Of a stretch of DNA of 5,150 bases, positions 1-5,150 are shown piece by piece; the stretch's first letter is position 1; each line of letters starts with the position of its first letter. This stretch comes from Defluviitaleaceae bacterium (GTDB lineage Bacteria > Bacillota > Clostridia > Lachnospirales > WRAX01). The notes beneath the pieces were generated by a model that saw nothing but the letters and a program-made list of their open reading frames with translations, was not told the DNA's origin and searched no databases. Location of the stretch: contig WRBU01000103.1 in the NCBI GenBank assembly GCA_009784355.1, positions 1 through 5,150 on the forward strand, given 5' to 3'. The translations under genes and the position numbers were made by a program.

Positions 1-2267
1 GACACAACAAAAGTTTTTGCTTTGCGTGATGGAGGCACATTCATTTGGTTGCGTAAATTTCGCAAAGAGCGCACTGCTTCTTTTATTTGCTCCATTTGGG
101 TTTCTTCTGTTGCAAAATTATATTCGGGTTGATGCATTGGAAAATCCGCCAGCATAATACTTTCGCCAAAGTTAAAGGACTGGTAAATTTCTTCGGTTAT
201 AAAGGGTATGAAAGGATGAAGCAGGCGTAACCCCGTGGAAAGGACGTGCTGCAATGTCCACAATGCCGCAGGACGGGTGTCATCGTCGGCATTATAAAGG
301 CGGGGCTTTGCCATTTCAATATACCAATCGCAAAATTCATCCCACATAAAGGAGTAAATTTTGTCTGCCGCCAAGCCCAGCTCGTATTTTTCAAGATTTT
401 CGTTTACTTCTTTGGCAAGGGTGTTTGCTTTGGATATAATCCATTTGTCTGCAGACTGCAACAAAGGCAAGTCGTTGCCTGTAGGAATTTCGCTGTCAAG
501 ATTCATCATTATGAAGCGGGATGCATTCCAGATTTTGTTTAAGAAATTACGGCTTGCTTCCACTTTCTCTATGTAAAAGCGCAGGTCGTTGCCGGGGCTG
601 TTGCCCGTAGCAAGGGAAAAGCGCAAAGCGTCTGCGCCGTAGTCTTCGATTACTTCAAGGGGGTCAACGCCATTCCCAGCGGACTTGCTCATTTTTTTGC
701 CGTTTTCATCACGGATAAGCCCGTGCAAAAGCACATCTTTAAAAGGTAATTCGCCCATAAACTCGATGCCAGCAAATGCCATGCGCACAACCCAAAAGAA
801 CAAAATGTCGTGTCCTGTGGAAAGTACGTTTGTGGGATAAAAATAAGCTAGTTCGGGTGTTTTATTGGGCCATCCAAGCGTAGAAAACGGCCACAAAGCC
901 GAGCTGAACCAAGTGTCCAAGCTGTCTTCGTCTTGCAAAAGGTTAGGGGAGTTACATTTTGTGCAAGTTGTCGGTGCAATTTTTGCAACGGTTATATGCT
1001 CGCAATCACCGCAATGATAGGCGGGGATGCGATGCCCCCACCATAACTGACGGCTTACGCACCAGTCTTTAATATTTTCTAACCAATGGGTGTAAACCTT
1101 GCCAAAACGGGGCGGGACGATGTTTAAGTTGCCGTTTTTATAGGCAGCAAGGGCGGGGGCGGCAAGCTCTTCCATTTTTACAAACCATTGCAGTTTCATC
1201 AAAGGCTCTACAACACTACCGCAGCGGTCGTGTCCGCCAACGGCGTGGCTAATGTCCTCTTTGCGCACAAAATAGCCCATTTCATCCATTTGGGTAATAA
1301 TTTTTTTGCGGGCTTCATAACGGTCAAGCCCAGCATACTCCCCGCCAGCTTCGTTTATGCTTCCGTCATCATTCATTATATTAATGCGCTCCAAATTATG
1401 GCGCACACCAATGTCGAAGTCGTTAAAATCGTGAGCTGGCGTAACTTTCACCATACCTGTTCCAAAGTCCGCTTTTACGTATTCGTCCGCCACAATTTTA
1501 AGCTCACGCCCTAAAATGGGCATGATAGCGGTTTTGCCAACCAAATGAGAATAACGCTCGTCGTTTGGGTTTACAGCAATCGCCACATCACCAAGCATAG
1601 TTTCTGGGCGGGTTGTAGCAAAAATTACAAACTCATCACTATCTTTAATGGGATATTTGAAATGCCAAAAACCACCTTGCTTGTCCTCGTGCTCTACTTC
1701 TGCGTCAGAAATTGATGTGTTGCACTTTGTACACCAATTAACAAGTCTTTCACCCCGATAAATAAGCCCTTTTTCGTAAAGGCGAATAAAAACCTCAAGC
1801 ACAGCGTCAGATAGCCCCTCATCCATAGTAAAACGCTCTCTTTGCCAATCACACGCCACGCCTAACTTATGAAATTGCTTTGTAATAATGCCGCCAACGT
1901 CGTCGTACCATTGCCAAGCCCGCTTCATAAAGCCGTCCCGCCCAAGGTCAGCCTTTGTTAAGCCTTCCTCCGCCAATTTTTCCACAATTTTAACTTCCGT
2001 GGCAATAGCGGCATGGTCTGTTCCCGGCATCCATAGTGTGTTGTAACCTTGCATTTTTTTCCATCGTATGAGTGTATCTTGCAATACAGCATTAAGGGCA
2101 TGTCCCATATGCAGTTGACCCGTTATATTTGGCGGCGGAATCATTATTGTGTACGGCTCTTTGCTTTCGTCCACTTCGGCGTGAAAACATTGTTTTTTTA
2201 GCCAATAATCATAAAGTCTATCCTCTACCGTTTTTGGGTTATATTTGGAATACATTTCTTTTTTCAT
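1..2267 (-). CDS. valS: Valyl-tRNA synthetase (ValS), 3' end cut by the window edge
   Basis: Cytoplasmic class I aminoacyl-tRNA synthetase that charges tRNA-Val with valine. The 755 codons present show the family in order: PPPNITGQLHMGHALN near residues 44-59, with HMGH (53-56) as the HIGH signature; a CP1 editing domain with TTRPET at 218-223 and GTGMVKVTPAHDFNDFD at about 269-285, which hydrolyses mischarged Thr-tRNA; three Cys pairs (C179/C182, C419/C422, C435/C438) that look metal-binding; SRQLWWGHRIPAY just before C419; KMSKS at 525-529; then the helical anticodon-binding domain beginning near RNFLNKIWN (573-581). It ends in frame at LRNQMNVPPSRKAKTFVV. Bacillus-type ValS is about 880 residues, so roughly 125, including the C-terminal coiled coil, lie outside the window. 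The ATG at 2267 is chosen because GGAGG (2279-2275) sits 7 bases upstream and the protein then starts as MKKEMYSKYNPK, as in relatives. It is last of the three genes seen in the dcd operon. No T-box leader is visible directly upstream. Confidence 0.97.
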   Translation of the reverse strand, partial: MKKEMYSKYNPKTVEDRLYDYWLKKQCFHAEVDESKEPYTIMIPPPNITGQLHMGHALNAVLQDTLIRWKKMQGYNTLWMPGTDHAAIATEVKIVEKLAEEGLTKADLGRDGFMKRAWQWYDDVGGIITKQFHKLGVACDWQRERFTMDEGLSDAVLEVFIRLYEKGLIYRGERLVNWCTKCNTSISDAEVEHEDKQGGFWHFKYPIKDSDEFVIFATTRPETMLGDVAIAVNPNDERYSHLVGKTAIMPILGRELKIVADEYVKADFGTGMVKVTPAHDFNDFDIGVRHNLERINIMNDDGSINEAGGEYAGLDRYEARKKIITQMDEMGYFVRKEDISHAVGGHDRCGSVVEPLMKLQWFVKMEELAAPALAAYKNGNLNIVPPRFGKVYTHWLENIKDWCVSRQLWWGHRIPAYHCGDCEHITVAKIAPTTCTKCNSPNLLQDEDSLDTWFSSALWPFSTLGWPNKTPELAYFYPTNVLSTGHDILFFWVVRMAFAGIEFMGELPFKDVLLHGLIRDENGKKMSKSAGNGVDPLEVIEDYGADALRFSLATGNSPGNDLRFYIEKVEASRNFLNKIWNASRFIMMNLDSEIPTGNDLPLLQSADKWIISKANTLAKEVNENLEKYELGLAADKIYSFMWDEFCDWYIEMAKPRLYNADDDTRPAALWTLQHVLSTGLRLLHPFIPFITEEIYQSFNFGESIMLADFPMHQPEYNFATEETQMEQIKEAVRSLRNLRNQMNVPPSRKAKTFVV

Positions 2268-2280
2268 CACAAATCCTCCG

Positions 2281-3543
2281 CTATACTGCTTCTATTGGTG
2301 TAACATCGGTTATTTCGTCACCGTTTTGCGGCAAAGATATGCCAAAATTATCCGCTCGGTCAAACAGTTTTTCAGCTTTTTTCACATACTCTTCAATAAT
2401 GTCATTTATTGTTCCAGAGTCAGGACTGGTAGTTTGAAGAGTCTTTAAAACAGACCAAATTTGCTCGCTTCTTGTGTCAAGACGGTTTAAAGTCCGCTCT
2501 ATAAGCTCGTGTTCCTTAACCAAATCTTTGTGAAAATGCATTTTGTCATCAATATTAATGGTGGCTGCAAATTTTTCTATTGAGCCAAAATTACGAGTCA
2601 AGCCCTTATCCCGAAGGAAGTATTCGATGGCTTCTTCAGTTTGGCTCATAATATCACGCAAGGCATCCAAACGCTTTGTCATATGCTTATAATGGGATAA
2701 GTCCTCCAAGTTGTTTTCCAGCATTTTTGCATTGCGTACTTGATATTTTTTATAGGAATGGTTCAAAAAATTTGTAAAATGGGCGTAATTTGCTGTTTTT
2801 TTGTTTAAAAGCTCCACGGCACGCTGCTGTTTTTTGTGGTTAAGGGCAAGCTCAAAGCGCAGTTTTTGGCGCAACCAATATAAAAGCCCAGTCAGAATAA
2901 CGCCGAAAGTTAGCATACCCGCCAGCACTATCATGGTTTGTACGCTGTGCATTATATAAATATATACAAGCACAACCAAAACAATGGCAAAAAATATTAT
3001 AAGCCCTATGGAGAATTTATACATAAAGTCAATGGCGTTTTTAATGCGCTCTTTGCCGTGCTGCAATACAACCCTTTCGCCTTCTAAATGCCCAATGTCA
3101 TGTCTAAAAATTCGCTGTCTTTCTTCTGCGAATTTTATTTCAGGCACGGCATTTGCGGCATCTTTTTCAAGTTTATTAAGGCTACCGACGGAAGGGTCAA
3201 AACTGGTGACTTGGTATTTTAATGCATTGCTTTCCCTAGACATATTTACGTATCGGTCAAGCATTTCCTTTAAGTCGTCAATATCTTCTGGGGTAAGGGC
3301 TCCATATGCTGCCACCTCTGCCATGCGTTCATCCACATCTTTTTTGCGGTTTATAAGCCCGATGCGGTCGGCGACAATGTCAAGAGCCTCGTCGCACAAA
3401 TTTACTGCCGAAATAATATCGTCCCTATCCTCATCCAACCCTTTTTTCAATGCAGACTCAAAATTTGTTTTTCTGTCAACCTGTTCTTTTTTAAAGGGAT
3501 ATAGCTTGTTTATCCAATCTACAACTTTACTTAAAAAGCCCAC
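2281..3543 (-). CDS. Unrecognised membrane protein with two central transmembrane spans and helical arms
   Basis: I do not recognise a family. The 420-residue product has no signal peptide. A charged, mostly helical N-terminal arm (about 1-175) is followed by two hydrophobic spans (about 177-197, rich in I/L/V/F, and about 203-224) joined by a very short loop, then a second long charged helical arm (about 225-395) with many K, E, H, L and Y residues suggesting coiled coil, and an acidic tail. The simplest topology is a hairpin in the membrane with both arms in the cytoplasm (inference). No catalytic motif is apparent. The start is GTG: GAGGTGA (3554-3548) precedes it with correct spacing, and the nearby ATG at 3545 is in another frame and stops after four codons. 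It begins 4 bases after the dcd stop and ends 13 bases before valS, so it is co-transcribed and probably translationally coupled. The superficial layout recalls stress-type membrane/coiled-coil proteins such as the XpaC/TelA group, but I see no specific evidence for that. Confidence 0.9.
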   Translation of the reverse strand: MGFLSKVVDWINKLYPFKKEQVDRKTNFESALKKGLDEDRDDIISAVNLCDEALDIVADRIGLINRKKDVDERMAEVAAYGALTPEDIDDLKEMLDRYVNMSRESNALKYQVTSFDPSVGSLNKLEKDAANAVPEIKFAEERQRIFRHDIGHLEGERVVLQHGKERIKNAIDFMYKFSIGLIIFFAIVLVVLVYIYIMHSVQTMIVLAGMLTFGVILTGLLYWLRQKLRFELALNHKKQQRAVELLNKKTANYAHFTNFLNHSYKKYQVRNAKMLENNLEDLSHYKHMTKRLDALRDIMSQTEEAIEYFLRDKGLTRNFGSIEKFAATINIDDKMHFHKDLVKEHELIERTLNRLDTRSEQIWSVLKTLQTTSPDSGTINDIIEEYVKKAEKLFDRADNFGISLPQNGDEITDVTPIEAV

Positions 3544-3547
3544 ATCT

Positions 3548-3554
3548 TCACCTC
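3548..3554 (-). promoter_or_regulatory. Ribosome binding site that fixes the GTG start of the membrane protein
   Basis: GAGGTGA on the minus strand. Its last three bases are the TGA stop codon of dcd, and the GTG start at 3543 follows after AGAT. The site lies wholly inside the end of dcd, so a ribosome terminating on dcd sits directly on the next initiation site, which suggests translational coupling. It supports GTG 3543 over the out-of-frame ATG at 3545. Confidence 0.75.
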
Positions 3555-4078
3555 ACATCACGATAAATTTGGCTTGCTTGCACCCCTGTGTTTTTTTGAT
3601 ACTTACCTTTGTATGGAATGTAGTCCCCTTCTATTTTGTGATAATATATTTGACAAATACGTTCATTCGGATAAATTTTTACAGGATGCAGGGTGTGAAT
3701 TTCAAGCGTCCAAAAACCTGCAAAGCCCACGTCACCAAACCCTGCCGTAACATGAATGGATACCCCAAGCCGCCCAACACTGCTGCGCCCCTCTAACATA
3801 GGCACATAGCCGTGGGTTTCGGTATACTCTAAAGTGCTGCCTAGGTAAAGCTGTCCCGGTTGCAAAATAAAACCTTCACTAGGGATGACAATTTCTTTCA
3901 CAGGGGTATCGCTTTTCATATCTAAATGCCCGCCTGAGGGCAGTTCGTACACTTGAAGCACATTGTTAAGACGCAAGTCATAGCTATTTGGTCCAACCCT
4001 TGTTGCGTCAAAAGGCTTTATAATAATTTGCTCGCCGATTTTTGCAAGCCTTGCAATTTCTAATCCCGATAATATCAT
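3548..4078 (-). CDS. dcd: dCTP deaminase
   Basis: Trimeric enzyme of the dUTPase fold that deaminates dCTP to dUTP, the pyrimidine supply route to dUMP and thymidylate; some family members also cleave the product directly to dUMP. The 176 residues include the N-terminal MILSGLEIARL, the VGPNSYDLRL strand (about 28-37), and the core EGRSSVGRLGVSIHVTAGF (96-114) with the nucleotide-binding R98/S99/S100 region. WTLE follows, with E126 in the position of the catalytic glutamate. ERICQIYY (139-146) and a C-terminal KGKYQ (157-161) resembling the triphosphate-closing tail complete it. The TAGF-D-GF pattern is closer to the bifunctional archaeal/mycobacterial enzymes than to the E. coli TAHRID pattern, but this does not settle dUTP- versus dUMP-forming activity. 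The ATG at 4078 is preceded by GAGGGTGA (4092-4085). It is the first well-supported gene after the promoter at 4218-4246, behind a structured leader. Confidence 0.95.
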   Translation of the reverse strand: MILSGLEIARLAKIGEQIIIKPFDATRVGPNSYDLRLNNVLQVYELPSGGHLDMKSDTPVKEIVIPSEGFILQPGQLYLGSTLEYTETHGYVPMLEGRSSVGRLGVSIHVTAGFGDVGFAGFWTLEIHTLHPVKIYPNERICQIYYHKIEGDYIPYKGKYQKNTGVQASQIYRDVR

Positions 4079-4182
4079 TTGTAATCACCCTCGTGTTTAG
4101 AACCTATGGTCAATAAGCTGCCGTACAGTTTTACGCCTCGTTTGCCACACAACTCGTCGTCAGCAGAACCTGCACGACCCAT
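4075..4182 (-). CDS. Possible 35-codon leader ORF overlapping the dcd start (doubtful)
   Basis: A reading frame starts at ATG 4182 as MGRAGSADDELCGKRGVK, continues LYGSLLTIGSKHEGDYK, and stops at TGA 4077-4075. This makes an ATGA overlap with the dcd start codon. The composition is plausible for a peptide (few rare residues, a mix of charged and hydrophobic ones), and the overlap would suit translational coupling. Against it: no good ribosome binding site precedes the ATG, the start lies at the inner end of a long stem that would hide it, the dcd ribosome binding site lies within the frame, and a frame of this length without a stop is not rare by chance. It could instead be an incidental frame through a structured RNA or a dispersed repeat. 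Confidence 0.25.
   Translation of the reverse strand: MGRAGSADDELCGKRGVKLYGSLLTIGSKHEGDYK
4085..4092 (-). promoter_or_regulatory. dcd ribosome binding site next to the leader stem
   Basis: GAGGGTGA lies 6 bases before the dcd ATG at 4078. Its upstream edge is 3 bases from the end of the 21-base stem at 4096, so alternative folding of the leader could plausibly expose or cover it. That regulatory role is inference. Confidence 0.7.
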
Positions 4183-4202
4183 TATTGACCACAGCTTCTT
4201 AA
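4096..4202. repeat. Imperfect 21-base inverted repeat forming a structured dcd-operon leader
   Basis: Arms at 4096-4116 and 4182-4202 are reverse complements at 18 of 21 positions, including nine unbroken pairs (GGTCAATAA/TTATTGACC, 4108-4116 with 4182-4190). In the minus-strand transcript one of the three differences is a G-U pair. Inside, 4156-4178 forms a second hairpin: GTCGT/ACGAC plus GCAG/CTGC with a 2-base bulge and 3-base loop. The remaining inner part (4117-4155) has only weak local pairing, such as CTG/CAG at 4118-4128. Placed between the promoter and the dcd ribosome binding site, it would be transcribed almost entirely and end 3 bases before that site. It could be a cis-acting regulatory RNA, a small processed RNA, or a copy of a short palindromic mobile repeat. 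I do not match it to a known riboswitch class. No T-run follows either arm, so it is not a plain terminator. Confidence 0.75.
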
Positions 4203-4217
4203 TTTTCAACAATTAAT

Positions 4218-4246
4218 AGTATATACCAAAATCTGTGAAACATCAA
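4218..4246 (-). promoter_or_regulatory. Sigma-A-type promoter for the dcd operon
   Basis: A -35 box TTGATG (4246-4241) and a -10 box TATACT (4223-4218) are separated by exactly 17 bases. Each box matches the housekeeping consensus at five or four of six positions. A start site about 7 bases downstream of the -10 box would fall near 4211, giving a leader of about 130 bases before the dcd ATG. It is the best promoter-like pair I saw in the gap between the acetyltransferase and dcd. Confidence 0.7.
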
Positions 4247-4294
4247 GCATTTTTGCGAGCAATATGCAGTAGATGAAGTGCCGTATTAAAATTT

Positions 4295-5086
4295 TTAGAA
4301 ATAAAATCTAACCAGTCTTGTTTTAGAGTAAGCTCCTGCGGCTTCCATGCTCTTTTTTGAATTATGATTATAATACCAGCATCCCGATACAACACGGAAG
4401 CTCTTTTCAAAACAAATTAGCTTTAGGTGTTCTAATATATTTGCGGCAAAGCCCTGCATACGATATTGTTCGCACACATACATACCAATACTTGCAATGT
4501 CTTTTGTTATCCGCCCATAATCAACAACCCCAAAACCGACAATATTTCCGTCATGCTGTGCGATGTATATCTCAACGCCGCACTCGTTATTGCTGATTTG
4601 CTCTATGGAATGGTCAAGAAAATCGCCGCTTAACTTCAAAATTTCTTTATCAGCATCAATATCTGCTAATCTCAATTCCAAGGTCTTTTTGCGTTCTTGC
4701 GTTACGCCGTTATCGGTATAAAGTGCAAAATAAGCCTGTTTTTCAATCCTCGTAAAACTATCAAGGCAATGACTGAGAAAAAATTCATCGCTTGTAGGCA
4801 CCATTGCATTTGCAACATTTTCATATTTTTTAGACCGCACAAAAAGTTCTTGAGATTGGCTGGCATAGTGGGGCAAAACATGAAACAAAGTTATTGTGCT
4901 TTCTTTGTGGATGGCGAAAAAACCAACAATTTCTCCGTCTGTATTCGTTATTTTGTAATGGTTGGACTCAAGCACGTGTGCTTCCCAAAAAGAATCGACC
5001 ACTGCGTTATTTGACGTGAAATATTCTATAACAAATGGGCGTATATCCTCCCACTTGCATTGCGTAAACCGAATTGTATTTATCAT
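4295..5086 (-). CDS. GNAT-family N-acetyltransferase with an N-terminal extension (possible tandem GNAT)
   Basis: A 263-residue cytoplasmic protein. The C-terminal half is a recognisable GNAT fold, the acetyl-CoA-dependent N-acyltransferase family: GNIVGFGVVDY (180-190) as strands before motif A; IGMYVCEQYRMQGFA (200-214), which carries the R-x-x-G-x-A acetyl-CoA pyrophosphate loop (R209, G212, A214); then a helix to about 226; then NHNSKKSMEAAGAY (240-253), the usual N..S.....AG late motif. The N-terminal half (about 1-125) also has GNAT-like strands such as DGEIVGFFAIH (50-60) but no clear acetyl-CoA loop, so it may be a degenerate second GNAT domain or a substrate-binding extension. The substrate cannot be told. 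ATG 5086 follows AGGAGAA (5097-5091) at good spacing. It follows the fragment at 5101-5150 by 14 bases, suggesting an operon with that gene. I found no terminator after it, so its transcript may run into the dcd operon. Confidence 0.88.
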   Translation of the reverse strand: MINTIRFTQCKWEDIRPFVIEYFTSNNAVVDSFWEAHVLESNHYKITNTDGEIVGFFAIHKESTITLFHVLPHYASQSQELFVRSKKYENVANAMVPTSDEFFLSHCLDSFTRIEKQAYFALYTDNGVTQERKKTLELRLADIDADKEILKLSGDFLDHSIEQISNNECGVEIYIAQHDGNIVGFGVVDYGRITKDIASIGMYVCEQYRMQGFAANILEHLKLICFEKSFRVVSGCWYYNHNSKKSMEAAGAYSKTRLVRFYF

Positions 5087-5100
5087 GGTTTTCTCCTGTA

Positions 5101-5150
5101 TTAATCCATAATTAGGCTGGTTATATCTTCGTGGGACAAGCCTATATCAA
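5101..5150 (-). CDS. C-terminal end of an upstream gene (15 codons)
   Basis: Reading from the right edge in the frame that ends at TAA (5103-5101) gives DIGLSHEDITSLIMD and then stop. The composition looks like real protein. The stop lies 14 bases before the acetyltransferase ATG, with that gene's AGGAGAA ribosome binding site in between, exactly as expected for consecutive genes of one operon. Too little is visible to name a family, and a chance frame over 48 bases cannot be excluded. The alternative is a promoter region for the acetyltransferase. Confidence 0.45.
   Translation of the reverse strand, partial: DIGLSHEDITSLIMD

Noticed and set aside
1188..1514. Plus-strand open frame of 108 codons inside valS
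   Set aside because: It lies antisense to conserved ValS sequence, including part of the editing domain, and is a shadow.
2984..3796. Long plus-strand open frame of 270 codons across the membrane protein gene and the end of dcd
   Set aside because: It is antisense to two genes with proper ribosome binding sites and recognisable or coherent products, and its translation is Ser/Phe-rich as expected of a shadow frame.
4096..4202. tRNA or rho-independent terminator
   Set aside because: The terminal stem is far longer than a tRNA acceptor stem and no T-loop consensus is in place. No run of T follows the stem on either strand.
4262..4289. Weak hairpin (AATATGCA with TGCCGTATT) just after the acetyltransferase stop, possibly a terminator
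   Set aside because: The stem is AT-rich with a bulge, and on the minus strand, where the gene is transcribed, no T-run follows. The T-rich tail is on the plus strand, where no gene ends.
4079..4294. T-box leader for the operon containing valS
   Set aside because: No AGGGTGGNACCGCG-type T-box sequence or antiterminator/terminator pair is present, and valS is at least the third gene from the promoter.
5116..5150. Promoter for the acetyltransferase (TTGATA at the right edge, 17 bases, GATATA)
   Set aside because: The -10 box is poor and the stretch reads better as the end of an upstream coding sequence.

Overview
The window reads as a piece of a low-to-moderate GC Firmicutes chromosome, most likely a clostridial-type anaerobe. 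This is an inference from AT-leaning codon use, strong GGAGG-type ribosome binding sites, the close match of the valyl-tRNA synthetase layout to the Bacillus/Clostridium type, and the short (176-residue) dCTP deaminase. All convincing genes lie on the minus strand, so the window is best read from its right end to its left end. I see no transposase, CRISPR array, rRNA, tRNA or phage gene.

Reading from the right: the last 50 bases hold what looks like the final 15 codons of an upstream gene. Then comes a GNAT-type acetyltransferase (4295-5086) about 14 bases downstream, then a 216-base intergenic stretch (4079-4294). That stretch contains a good sigma-A-type promoter (TTGATG, 17 bases, TATACT) and an imperfect inverted repeat with 21-base arms enclosing about 65 bases. 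The predicted transcript would start only about 10 bases before the repeat, and the repeat ends 3 bases before the dcd ribosome binding site. The 5' leader of the next operon is therefore mostly one long structured element. A 35-codon reading frame inside it ends on the dcd start codon (ATGA overlap).

Downstream of the leader is a compact operon of three genes: dcd (dCTP deaminase, 3548-4078), then after 4 bases an unrecognised 420-residue protein with two central membrane spans and long helical arms (2281-3543, GTG start), then after 13 bases valS (valyl-tRNA synthetase, 2267 running off the left edge, 755 codons present). Dcd feeds dUMP/dUTP toward thymidylate and ValS charges tRNA-Val. The membrane protein between them has no evident link to either job.

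Most of the window is ordinary housekeeping sequence. The parts that deserve a second look are the palindromic leader of the dcd operon and the membrane/coiled-coil protein embedded between dcd and valS.
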